The position numbers and the translations under genes were made by a program. This document shows positions 54,074 through 62,373 of a DNA stretch of 64,000 nucleotides, piece by piece. The notes beneath the pieces are model-generated. The model saw nothing but the letters and a program-made list of their open reading frames with translations, was not told the origin of the DNA and made no database searches. Every line of letters starts with the position of its first letter. Position 1 is the first letter of the stretch. The stretch is taken from the NCBI GenBank assembly GCA_965223405.1, contig CBDCWO010000006.1, positions 6,758,001 to 6,822,000 of the forward strand, read 5' to 3'. Origin of the DNA: CBDCWO01 sp965223405 (lineage in GTDB: Bacteria > Bacteroidota > Bacteroidia > Chitinophagales > Saprospiraceae).

Positions 54074-54416
54074 CGAAATATTCTTTTTTTAATTCTTTCA
54101 GCTTTCTTTATTTCTTTCTTTGGTGTTTTTTGCGTTTTCTTTTGAAATCCGTTTTCAAGAATTATGAGTTGGTCTTTATCAAAAAAGCAAAGGACTCGAC
54201 AAATGTTTGTACCTAGTTTTTTACTCTAATCTCCCATATCCCATCAGTATCGGTTAAGCGTTTAAAATATTCCTGTGGAACAAATTCATGATATTCAATT
54301 AGTCTGATAGTCCAGTCAATTTTGGCTTTTACTTTTGCTGTTTGTTTTAAATAAAAATCCAAAAAATACTTCTTGTACAACTTTGCTGTTCGAATCTTCT
54401 TTTCCACTGCAACCAA
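54070..54416 (-). pseudogene. HigB/RelE-type toxin with a frameshift
   Basis: The first frame gives YKKYFLDFYLKQTAKVKAKI and ends YFKRLTDTDGIWEIRVKN at a TAG. One base out of frame the sequence continues as LGTNICRVLCFFDKDQLIIL and ENGFQKKTQKTPKKEIKKAE up to a TGA overlapping the antitoxin ATG. Together they form a complete RelE-like toxin of about 115 residues (WEIRV...NICRVLCFF...GFQKKTQKTP), so a single A is missing in the A6 run near 54222. It may be a real inactivating mutation or a homopolymer error. Start is TTG 54416 or GTG 54407. Confidence 0.8.
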
Positions 54417-54557
54417 AGTTAGCTAATTAGCTAACATTTAAAAAGTTTATTTAGTTTAAGTTGCTTTTACTCAGTTTGTGGTTTTACTTTCCAGGACTTT
54501 GACATAATCTCAATTCAATGCCGAATTTAATTGGCAAGAAGAATTGTTCCTCATGCC

Positions 54558-54624
54558 TGGTAACGGCCTGCATAAAGGGCGTGAGGGCGCATAGCCCTCA
54601 TGAGCATTTTATGCATTGTTAGCC
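54558..54624 (-). repeat. attC-like site C (best palindrome)
   Basis: A 67-base site: TGGTAAC edge, TGCATAAA (54569-54576) pairing with TTTATGCA (54608-54615), inner TGAGGGC (54582-54588) with GCCCTCA (54594-54600), a 5-base loop, and GTTAGCC edge (54618-54624). This has the two-arm, AAC...GTT layout of integron attC sites. R'' GGCTAAC matches the start of the S41 cassette in 6/7 positions, and R' begins the toxin-antitoxin cassette, whose R'' at 53761 matches in 9/9. Confidence 0.7.
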
Positions 54625-54632
54625 ATAGACAT

Positions 54633-56036
54633 CTAATTTTCTTGGATTAAATTTTCAATAAATTGGATTTCTTTGTCAATTCCTTTTTTTAATTCCTCAT
54701 CATCATAGGATATTATAAAATGCGGTTTAAATCCCGATTGGTAGGAATTTTCACAAGGACCTTCAAATATCTTGTACGAAACACTAACATCAATTTTAGA
54801 GTTTGGCAAAGTAAAGCTAAAAGCATCACCAGGTGTTTTTGTTGCTTGTCCTGTTGCTTGCCCAACGACCGTTCCGATATTTCCGCATTTATAAATTCCT
54901 GCAAACATGTGCCCACTTGAATAGGTCTTCTTACTGGTAATCAAATAACTTTTTCCTTTGAAGAGGTGCTTGCGTCTAGTTGGAACAACTTTACTTGTAT
55001 CTGGGTAAAGCACAATTTCATTCAACTTTCCACTCATTACCATTTCGTACAGGGGATGTTCTTTTCTCTCTCTTTGATACCAATCTTTTATGGGTTGACT
55101 TGTTTTAAAAAACATTCTTCCCTCAAAATAAGGTGCATCGGAAAGAAAACTATATAGAATATCTCCCACTTGAGAGGTCCCTCCTCCATTTCTTCGCATA
55201 TCTATAATTAAAAATTCTGTTTTCTTCTCATCAAGTTCGTTAAATACCTTTTTTGCAAAAGACTCGAAACGCTTTGGATTTGCCATGAAATTAACAGTCA
55301 ATAATCCAACTTTATCTTCTATAATATACCTGAAAATATAAGGTTCCATAATGTTTTCCTTTGAAGAGTTCATTTCATTTTTAATGACACTAGTGGATGT
55401 TTTCAAGCCCTTTAAGGTCAGGGATTTAGCCTTTCCATCATTTTCGATATATTCTATTTGCCAAGTTGAAAAAGCACCAAAGGCTCTCCAAAAATATTCC
55501 TTAAACATTCGTACATGCGCATTATCTATTTGGTGTGCTTTTTTTGAATAAAACTTTTGAAATTCAGCTAGAATATGCTCTGCTTTTTGCCCATTTAAAC
55601 TCAATAATTTATTTCCAATTAAGTGTTTATGATTCTCATGGAAAACGCCACTTATTAACAAAAAATCTTCCTTAAAATCTATTTGAAATGGAATTATCGT
55701 ATTTCCATTCTCAAGTGAATGCTGATAGCCATTTGATAAAAAGTCCATAGAAGGAAAAGTGTGACCGTCTTTGAAAAAAGTGGTGTATTCAGCTACTATA
55801 TCATAGAAATCATAAATGGACAAAGACTTGTCTATTTTTTTTATCAACGCTTGATATAAGGAGTCTTCTTGTTGATTGGTTCTAAAAAAAAATCTATTCG
55901 GGTGTATTTCTTCAATGCTATTTCTTAAGAATAAAAAATCATCTAGAGCTTTTTCTCTGCTGATTATTGTTTGACTATTTGCGCAAGAGTAAATCCAAAA
56001 TTGAAGAAGTATAATAATTGCAATTTTCATTTGCAT
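54633..56036 (-). CDS. S41-family peptidase lipoprotein, cassette gene
   Basis: A 467-residue lipoprotein (signal ending IYSC, Cys18) with the tail-specific protease core: LIIDMRRNGGGTSQVGDILY (about 275-294) and the nucleophile region KKTYSSGHMFAGIYK, plus GTVVGQATGQAT. The protein lacks an obvious PDZ domain; the N-terminal half (LDDFLFLRNSIEEIHPN, FKDGHTFPS) is like the non-PDZ S41 group. It would cut peptides at the periplasmic or outer surface. It is an unusually long single cassette between sites C and B. Confidence 0.85.
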   Translation of the reverse strand: MQMKIAIIILLQFWIYSCANSQTIISREKALDDFLFLRNSIEEIHPNRFFFRTNQQEDSLYQALIKKIDKSLSIYDFYDIVAEYTTFFKDGHTFPSMDFLSNGYQHSLENGNTIIPFQIDFKEDFLLISGVFHENHKHLIGNKLLSLNGQKAEHILAEFQKFYSKKAHQIDNAHVRMFKEYFWRAFGAFSTWQIEYIENDGKAKSLTLKGLKTSTSVIKNEMNSSKENIMEPYIFRYIIEDKVGLLTVNFMANPKRFESFAKKVFNELDEKKTEFLIIDMRRNGGGTSQVGDILYSFLSDAPYFEGRMFFKTSQPIKDWYQRERKEHPLYEMVMSGKLNEIVLYPDTSKVVPTRRKHLFKGKSYLITSKKTYSSGHMFAGIYKCGNIGTVVGQATGQATKTPGDAFSFTLPNSKIDVSVSYKIFEGPCENSYQSGFKPHFIISYDDEELKKGIDKEIQFIENLIQEN

Positions 56037-56055
56037 AATTTTTTCTTTTGTTTAC

Positions 56056-56246
56056 AGCTAACGGTTTGGCTATGTGGAGTGCGGGACTTTGGAACACTTC
56101 ACTGTCAGGCTGCCACCGAGCCAATTCGTTTATTCATATTTTAGTTTTTATAGCCAAATCGTCAAAGACGAATTGGCGTTGTTGCGACGAAGAACTGAGG
56201 TTGAATTACCCGCTGTACCCCGCATTACATATAGCTTTTGTTGTGC
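56056..56246 (-). repeat. attC-like site B (long form)
   Basis: Left arm GGCTATGTGGAGTGCGGG and right arm CCCCGCATTACATATAGC pair imperfectly over a long internal region (about 190 bases in all). AGCTAAC (56056-56062) and GTTGTGC (56240-56246) are the edges. The right edge extended, GTTGTGCTTA (56240-56249), is exactly complementary to TAAGCACAAC at 57201-57210 (10/10), the start of the next cassette. The internal region also contains CCAATTCGT and ACGAATTGG arms. Confidence 0.65.
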
Positions 56247-56252
56247 TTAGTT

Positions 56253-56654
56253 TTATTGCGGTTTGCTTTTAGTTCTATATTCTCTAGAGTCAGGATTCCA
56301 AAACACAAAATCTTTAATCTCAAAATCTCCATTGAGTCCATTATCTCTTAGAATATCTTTTAATTGCTTTTCCGACTCATTACCATTTAGCTCTATCTTA
56401 ATCTCTTTTTTTATAATATCTCCGTAACTATTTGGTGTCATCTGTTCAGCAACTTTTACCCCTTCTTTTTGATTGTCAACTTTAAAACTATGAACATGAA
56501 TATCTAAATCCTTTGAAAAAGTTTTAATCCTGTATGCAGATGAATCTGTTATCCAAAACTCAATAACATCGAAGTATTTATCAGCAGGCAACTCAATATT
56601 GTCTGAATAAGAACTTGAAATTGATAATATGTAGATTATTAATATTCCTTTCAT
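56253..56654 (-). CDS. small exported protein, cassette gene
   Basis: A 133-residue product with a short N-terminal hydrophobic signal (KGILIIYILSISSS) and a mixed alpha/beta body (KYFDVIEFWITDSSAYRIKT, KEIKIELNGNESEKQLKDIL). I do not recognise a family. It shares one cassette with the gene at 56858, ending just before site B. Confidence 0.55.
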   Translation of the reverse strand: MKGILIIYILSISSSYSDNIELPADKYFDVIEFWITDSSAYRIKTFSKDLDIHVHSFKVDNQKEGVKVAEQMTPNSYGDIIKKEIKIELNGNESEKQLKDILRDNGLNGDFEIKDFVFWNPDSREYRTKSKPQ

Positions 56655-56664
56655 AGTTTTTGTG

Positions 56665-56865
56665 TCATTTCAATATGTGTAACCCAGCATTTTTGGCAAT
56701 ATTCAATATTGGTTTAATTTTTTCTTCATCTGTGTACCAAATTATATTAGTCCAGTCCCATTCCTCATTATATATCGCTGATAATTCAGGTATAATAATA
56801 CTGTATTGTTTGCCCCGCTGTGACCACAAATTATTAAAGTCGCATTTCCGAAGAGTGTCATTGAG
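56665..56865 (-). pseudogene. coding remnant between two cassette genes
   Basis: An open frame of 66 codons without a start, closed upstream by a TGA, encodes LWSQRGKQYSIIIPELSAIY, EEWDWTNIIWYT and KIKPILNIAKNAGLHILK. The composition looks like real protein. It overlaps the last bases of the 56858 gene in another frame, so it could be that gene's original C-terminus after a frameshift, or a separate truncated gene. Confidence 0.45.
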
Positions 56866-57175
56866 TCAATGGTCTTTGAATATGCACGCGATGATGTCTT
56901 TTATATTTCCATAAATATAAATCAGTCTGGCTATATAATTTTTCAACTACAGTTTTGAATTTATATCTTCTTGAATTCAATTCTTCTAAATCATCGTCTA
57001 CGAAAATATGGTTTTCTGCTTCGTCTGATGTTAACCAATGGTCAAAAACACTAGTGAAAATTTTCTTGTAAATTCCATTTTCAATAAATGCTTCATCTTC
57101 CTCAATAATTTTTTTAAAGTCAGGAAGACTTTTCTTTATTCCTTGTAATTCTATTTTCGAAATATTTGAAATCAT
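56858..57175 (-). CDS. small acidic protein, cassette gene
   Basis: A 105-residue cytoplasmic protein (SKIELQGIKKSLPDFKKI, EDEAFIENGIYKKIF, VDDDLEELNSRRYKF) with no signal or motif I know. Its 3' end runs into a remnant in another frame, so the natural C-terminus may be lost. It is the first gene of the cassette that starts at 57210. Confidence 0.5.
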   Translation of the reverse strand: MISNISKIELQGIKKSLPDFKKIIEEDEAFIENGIYKKIFTSVFDHWLTSDEAENHIFVDDDLEELNSRRYKFKTVVEKLYSQTDLYLWKYKRHHRVHIQRPLTQ

Positions 57176-57203
57176 AATTGTTAGGATGTCTTTTTCAAAT
57201 TAA

Positions 57204-57259
57204 GCACAACATCTTACTATCAGGAACTTTCTCTAAAAAGTTCCTGATATACAGTTTAA
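57204..57259 (-). repeat. attC-like site A, proximal end of the array
   Basis: A perfect 13-bp stem, TATCAGGAACTTT (57218-57230) with AAAGTTCCTGATA (57237-57249), loop of 6, flanked by GCACAAC (57204-57210) on the left and GTTTAA (57254-57259) on the right. TAAGCACAAC (57201-57210) is the complement of the right edge of site B (10/10). An ordinary terminator is possible, but there is no T-run on either strand. Confidence 0.55.
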
Positions 57260-57262
57260 TTT

Positions 57263-57563
57263 AGGTTCATAAATGTCCTTCAATATCCAAATTTTCGAAA
57301 GGAATGCAAAACTTTTAATATGGTTTTGAGTACCGGCAAAAGCGAAGTATTCCTGACACCTTATAATTCAAGCAGAATACCTCTCGGAAGGCAACCAGAG
57401 CGTTTTACCTTTTGCAGATGCTAAGATTTTAAACCACCTCCATTTATTCCGTCTACTTTTTTGACTTCCATCACCGGACTATGTATTCAAGTCCTGTTAA
57501 CAGACCACAATTCGGATTCTACAGATCCTGCCGAGATTAACATTTATTCTCTCTTGGGAATAT
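57263..57563. other. intergenic region beyond the cassette array
   Basis: About 300 bases between site A and the flavoprotein operon end. I see no integrase remnant, no coding fragment and no further palindrome of note. Confidence 0.4.
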
Positions 57564-59102
57564 CTATTTGAGCATAGCAACAGCTGCCATACTTCCCGGT
57601 GCACATGTTATCCCCCCACCTGGATGCGAGCCACTACCGCATAAATATAAGCCTGGTACCGGTGTAGCATATCCTGAGCAGGCAGGCACCGGCCGGGTGA
57701 TTAATTGATCTACAAAATGTTCACCGTGATAAATGTGACCCTCCGTAAGTGTGTATCTATCTTCCAAATCCTGAGGGGAAAGCACTTCCATACCTACGAC
57801 CGACTTGGCCAATCCAGGTGAATAAACTTCTAATTCATTCATAACATCTTGACCAAGTTTCTCCTTGGCCTCTGCAGACCATCCAGCTTTAAAATGATAG
57901 GGAATTTGGTGCACCAATACAGAAACTACACTGTGACCTACCGGTGCCAATCCCGGATTGGAAATGGTGGGAATATGAATATCCAGAAACGGGGCATCAG
58001 TAACTTCCTGGTATTTGACCGGATCAAACGCCTTTTCCATCTCATCAAACGAATTACCCGTTCGGGCATATTCCACAGCTTGTCCATTCAATTCAACAGA
58101 CTTATTAATTGCCAGATTGACTTTTGCCGTAGTACCTCTGCTTCTTATCTTGTCTGTCCAATATTCAAGGGTATATCCCAGTTGGAAATCTTCAAACAAA
58201 TTTAGAAATGTTTCCTTTGGCGTACACGAAGCAGCGACTTTTTCAGTGCTGATTACATCGCCATCTCTAAGTTGGACGCCCTTTACCTCTCCGTCATCTC
58301 CCAGGAGTATTTTAGCGACTTCAGCATTGGTTCGAATCTCTACTCCAGCTTGGTTTGCGGCGTTTATCAAAGCATTGATTAGCGCCTGTGGCCCTCCAGT
58401 AATATGATTACGGGAAGCGCACTCCCAAAGCAACAAATTAATAGTAGAATAAGCAGACCATGGACCGGCATATGATCCATACACAGCAGGGGCTGCAATG
58501 CCCGCTTTGAGGAAATCGGTTTTGAATTTTTCATTAAGAAAATCGGCCACACACATGGGAGCCACTTTGAGTAGTTCCATCATGGTTTTATTGCCAAGTC
58601 CCTTCAGTTTCAACCCTTTTTTGGTTAATACCACCAATCCTGCCATGGTCAGGTTTTCCACATTGATATTAGGAGGTGGATTGTCCATCAAATCGTTAAT
58701 TACTTTACTTATCTTGGCTAGGAAATTCCGATAGGATTTGTATGCTTCAGCGTCATCCGGAGAAAAATTACTAATGGCTCGTGCAGTCTGATCCACATCT
58801 GATTGCAAGGTAACACTCTTCCCATTTTTCGCCAGAATCGTCACCTCAGGTCGTTTTGGAATAAACTGCAGCCCAAATTTTTCCAGTTGAAGAGATTTCA
58901 CCACTTCCTTGCGGATGTTGCTGGTATCATGTAACAATCCGGCCGTCGAATAACCGGGATGAAATTCTTCGCCTGCGGCAATTCCGCCTAACACATTTCT
59001 TTTTTCCAATACCAATACTCTCTTCCCTTTTTGCGCTAGGATGGTGGCGGTAGTAAGTCCATTGTGCCCACCACCTATTACGATAACATCATATTTACTC
59101 AT
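57564..59102 (-). CDS. phytoene-desaturase-like FAD oxidoreductase (1)
   Basis: A 512-residue flavoprotein of the phytoene desaturase/PYROXD2-like group. The dinucleotide motif VIVIGGGHNGLTTATILAQKG (5-25) is followed by VLVLEKRNVLGGIA, and the C-terminal FAD motif is GLYLCGSGSHPGGGITCAPG. The substrate region is unlike true carotenoid desaturases, and no crtB or other carotenoid gene is nearby. It is the last gene of a three-gene operon, overlapping the paralogue upstream by four bases. The reaction is unknown; an amine or lipid oxidation partner of the aminomethyltransferase is conceivable. Confidence 0.88.
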   Translation of the reverse strand: MSKYDVIVIGGGHNGLTTATILAQKGKRVLVLEKRNVLGGIAAGEEFHPGYSTAGLLHDTSNIRKEVVKSLQLEKFGLQFIPKRPEVTILAKNGKSVTLQSDVDQTARAISNFSPDDAEAYKSYRNFLAKISKVINDLMDNPPPNINVENLTMAGLVVLTKKGLKLKGLGNKTMMELLKVAPMCVADFLNEKFKTDFLKAGIAAPAVYGSYAGPWSAYSTINLLLWECASRNHITGGPQALINALINAANQAGVEIRTNAEVAKILLGDDGEVKGVQLRDGDVISTEKVAASCTPKETFLNLFEDFQLGYTLEYWTDKIRSRGTTAKVNLAINKSVELNGQAVEYARTGNSFDEMEKAFDPVKYQEVTDAPFLDIHIPTISNPGLAPVGHSVVSVLVHQIPYHFKAGWSAEAKEKLGQDVMNELEVYSPGLAKSVVGMEVLSPQDLEDRYTLTEGHIYHGEHFVDQLITRPVPACSGYATPVPGLYLCGSGSHPGGGITCAPGSMAAVAMLK

Positions 59103-60691
59103 ATCACTTTATCTTTTAAGATTGACTTAGCAGACAACTCTCCTCCGGAACCCATAATACCTCCCCCGGGATGGGTACCGGAGCCTGACATCCATAGATT
59201 TCCGATCGGGGTTTTGTATTTAGCGTATCCTGAAATGGGTCGTTGAAAGAGCAACTGTTCAAGGGTAAGTTCACCTTGGAATATGTTACCTTCGGTGAGC
59301 CCGAATGTTTCCTGCATATCCCAGGGTGTAACTACTTGTCTATGTTCAACCAGACTATCTATATCCGGCACGTATTCCTTAATGGTTTCTTGCACAGTAT
59401 CACCAAATTGATCTGCCAACTTTGGCCAATAATCTGCTCCTTCTTTAATATTAAAAGGTGCATATTGCACGAAGCATGACATGACATGTTTGCCGGGAGG
59501 CGCTAAAGTGGGGTCTGTCAGAGATGGAACCACTATATTGATATAAGGCCTTTCTGAAAATTCACCATACTTGGCCTGATCATAGGCTCTCTCCACATAA
59601 TCGACGTTGGGAACGATGGCAATATCTCCTTTCATAAAATCAAGCCCCTCCCGTTTTTTACAAAAGTTAGGGACACCACTTAGAGCAAAATTTACTTTAC
59701 CGGAACTACCTCTCATTTTAAACCTCTTAATCTCTTTAATAATGTCAGTGGTAAGATTGTTTTCCCCTATCATCTTCAGATACGTCCGGTTAGGATCCAG
59801 ATTCGAAACGACTATTTTGGCATCGATTTCATCTCCATTGGCCATGACGACCCCCTGGGCTTTTCCATTCTTAATTTTAACATGGGATACATTGGCATTG
59901 GTTCTGATTTCGGCGCCAAAACTTTTAGCTGCGTTGGCACAAGCCATACTTACTCCCCCGGTCCCCCCTTTAGAAAATCCCCAAGATCGAAACGCACCAT
60001 CCAACTCCCCCATGTAATGATGAAGCAACACGTACGCGGTCCCCGGAGAACGCACACCGAGGTATGTCCCAATAATTCCACTCACCGACATAGGACCTTT
60101 TAGTACTTCAGACTCAAACCAAAGATCGAGAAAATCAGCGCTGCTCATGGTCAACAACTTGGTATTCATATGCAGCAGTTCAGGGCCGAGATTCTTAAAA
60201 ACTCTACCCATTCTCAGGAGAGAGGAAAGTTCCTTTGGGTTGATCGAAGCCACATCTGGTGCCGGGTGATCTATGATCTCCTTTGCCAATTTGGCCATAT
60301 GCGTCATGACCTTGCTAAATTCGCCATATACTTCGGAGTCCTTTTTGCTAAATCGCTCAATTTCTCGTCTGGACCGGGAAGCGTCTCCCCATCTGCATAA
60401 GCCGATATCACCTCCGGGAAGTGGCTGATATGAAGAATCCATCGGGATTATATCATATCCATGCTTCGTCAAGTTCAATTCACGAATGATATGTGGTCGA
60501 AATAAACTTACGACATAACTACAGACTGAATAGGTAAATCCAGGGTACACTTCTTCAGAAACCGCTGCGCCGCCCAGTACATGTCGTTTTTCCAGCACCA
60601 AAACGCTTTTACCCGCTTTGGCCAAATAGGCCGCATTGATCAATCCATTATGACCACCTCCGATTACAATTGCATCGTACTTTTTACTCAT
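59099..60691 (-). CDS. phytoene-desaturase-like FAD oxidoreductase (2)
   Basis: A 530-residue paralogue of the following gene: AIVIGGGHNGLINAAYLAKAG, VLVLEKRHVLGGAAVSEE near the N-terminus, and NLWMSGSGTHPGGGIMGSGG near the C-terminus. It differs enough in the middle (YQPLPGGDIGLCRWGDASRS) to suggest a separate substrate or a heteromeric partnership. It begins four bases after the aminomethyltransferase-like stop and overlaps the next gene by four bases (ATGA). Confidence 0.88.
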   Translation of the reverse strand: MSKKYDAIVIGGGHNGLINAAYLAKAGKSVLVLEKRHVLGGAAVSEEVYPGFTYSVCSYVVSLFRPHIIRELNLTKHGYDIIPMDSSYQPLPGGDIGLCRWGDASRSRREIERFSKKDSEVYGEFSKVMTHMAKLAKEIIDHPAPDVASINPKELSSLLRMGRVFKNLGPELLHMNTKLLTMSSADFLDLWFESEVLKGPMSVSGIIGTYLGVRSPGTAYVLLHHYMGELDGAFRSWGFSKGGTGGVSMACANAAKSFGAEIRTNANVSHVKIKNGKAQGVVMANGDEIDAKIVVSNLDPNRTYLKMIGENNLTTDIIKEIKRFKMRGSSGKVNFALSGVPNFCKKREGLDFMKGDIAIVPNVDYVERAYDQAKYGEFSERPYINIVVPSLTDPTLAPPGKHVMSCFVQYAPFNIKEGADYWPKLADQFGDTVQETIKEYVPDIDSLVEHRQVVTPWDMQETFGLTEGNIFQGELTLEQLLFQRPISGYAKYKTPIGNLWMSGSGTHPGGGIMGSGGELSAKSILKDKVI

Positions 60692-60695
60692 TGTA

Positions 60696-61904
60696 TTATT
60701 TTTTTAAAATGGATCTTTTTCTTTTCGGATTGTAGAACTGTGGCTTACCGACCACAGCGCGCACCGTTTTCCTTTCGTGCTCAACCGTCACTTCGAAATT
60801 GACTTCCGTCCCCGGCTTGGCATAGTGTATTTTGACTGTAGCCAAAGCAATATTCTTTTTTAACGCCGGTGACCAGGTTCCACTGGTGGCATAACCTACT
60901 TGCTTTGATTTCTGTTGTTTATGATAAATCGGGACCGAATGTCTCCAGGCACCTGCTTCCGTATGCGGCGGCAGACCATGCTTTTTGTATAATGCCTCTA
61001 AGTCAGGCCAGTTAATATCAATACCTACGGTTGCCCATTTCGATCCATGCTGCTTTTCTGCTTTTAATGCCTTTTGACCCAAGAATGGGTCGCGATCCAG
61101 GTTTACCATCCAACCTAATCCCAGTTCATAGGGTGTACTCATTTGGTCCGTGATAAGCGCATGCAAGGAGCTATGATAATCGACACCATTCATGATCAAT
61201 CCTGCCTCGATTCTAGCCATATCCAACGCGGCAATACCGGACATTCGGAGGTTGTAATTTTGACCTGCTTCCCAAACTGCGTCAAACAACTTCAGGGCAT
61301 CTTGATTTGGTATCCAGAGTTCATACCCCAGATCTCCAGTATATCCGGTGCGCGAAATACGAAATTCAAATCCATCTCCTTTGGCGGTAGTCGTCCAGAA
61401 ATATTTCAGGCAGTCAAGGTCAGCGTCACACATGTTTTTTAAAATATTCCGGGAGGTGGGTCCTTGAATCGCCAATCCACAATAGGTGTCCGTGATGTCT
61501 TCAATTTGAACATCCAGTTTTCTAATAAACCTTGAAAACCAGGAATATGATGGATCCGCAGCAGTCACAAAATATTCCTCTTTACCAAAACGCATCACGG
61601 TGCCGTCATCCACGACCATACCCCGATCATCGCACCAACAGCTGTAGGTAGCCTGGTGCAGTTTCAATTTACCTATGTCTTTGACCATCAAACGCGACAA
61701 AAACCGGGCAGCATCTTTACCGGTTACTTTGTATTTAAACAAAGGGGTAATGTCCACCAACCCGGCTGAATGCCTGAAGGCATAATATTCGAAGTCATTC
61801 ACCACATTGTAAGAATTTGCTGCGAAATAGCCGCCCCAATCTTTCCAATCCATATTTCGATTGAGTTCAGCAGTGCGCACATGAAAAGGTGTCTGTATCG
61901 GCAT
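60696..61904 (-). CDS. aminomethyltransferase-fold (GcvT/DmdA-like) protein
   Basis: A 402-residue GcvT-family folate enzyme. Family landmarks are GLVDITPLFKYKVTGKDAARFLSRL, the folate-site DRGMVVDDGTVMRF, LAIQGPTSRNIL, ISRTGYTGDLGYELW and ALDMARIEAGLIMNGVD. It is not the glycine cleavage T protein in context because no gcvH or gcvP is adjacent. Sarcosine/dimethylglycine oxidase and DmdA enzymes share this fold and move one-carbon units to tetrahydrofolate. First gene of the operon with two FAD proteins, so a demethylation coupled to oxidation is a reasonable inference. Confidence 0.88.
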   Translation of the reverse strand: MPIQTPFHVRTAELNRNMDWKDWGGYFAANSYNVVNDFEYYAFRHSAGLVDITPLFKYKVTGKDAARFLSRLMVKDIGKLKLHQATYSCWCDDRGMVVDDGTVMRFGKEEYFVTAADPSYSWFSRFIRKLDVQIEDITDTYCGLAIQGPTSRNILKNMCDADLDCLKYFWTTTAKGDGFEFRISRTGYTGDLGYELWIPNQDALKLFDAVWEAGQNYNLRMSGIAALDMARIEAGLIMNGVDYHSSLHALITDQMSTPYELGLGWMVNLDRDPFLGQKALKAEKQHGSKWATVGIDINWPDLEALYKKHGLPPHTEAGAWRHSVPIYHKQQKSKQVGYATSGTWSPALKKNIALATVKIHYAKPGTEVNFEVTVEHERKTVRAVVGKPQFYNPKRKRSILKK

Positions 61905-62373
61905 AATATCGAGTTATCTAAAAGTTTGTCACAGAAAGAGAAAGTAAAAATTAGGTATGAGAAAAGCGTTCAGAATCAAATCGTATAGGAAAGATTACAA
62001 CCCTGGAATCAGAATCCAGGGAAATTTACGGGTATTGTAGGAACTGTTGCTCATTGCTATCGCAATGTAATCAATTTTCAGTTGATCTCATTATCAAAAA
62101 TAGTATCGTTATCAAAAGTGTGTAATTCCAGGTGGAATGTAAATTGGAAAGGTAGTGAAGTTCAGCTGCAGAAATTACCATTTAAACCTACTTAATGTAC
62201 ATATTAGCGGTTTAGTTTTGCTCTATGTTTGGAGCTTACCCGTTAATCTTTATCTCTCCTTACTTTTTCGGATGAAAAAGTAACACTGATAGTAAGAATA
62301 ATTTCAACATTCCGGTGCAAACGCAGGTGAGACAAATAGCCCCACTTATCGTTGAGTATTTTGTTGTGGATTT
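61905..62373. other. intergenic region
   Basis: About 470 bases. CCTGGAATCAGAATCCAGG near 61996-62014 is a small palindrome, and a second hairpin is listed separately. Otherwise A/T-rich without coding remnants; it holds the promoter region of the aminomethyltransferase operon. Confidence 0.4.
62260..62283. terminator. AT-rich hairpin
   Basis: TTACTTTTTC and GAAAAAGTAA pair perfectly over GGAT (10-bp stem). It lies between two minus-strand genes, about 90 bases after the cyclase stop, and could terminate the cyclase transcript. Confidence 0.4.

Noticed and set aside
57218..57249. Site A as an ordinary rho-independent terminator
   Set aside because: The 13-bp stem is strong, but neither side is followed by a T-run, and the adjacent TAAGCACAAC matches the cassette partner in 10/10 positions, so a recombination site explains more. 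A terminator role is not excluded.
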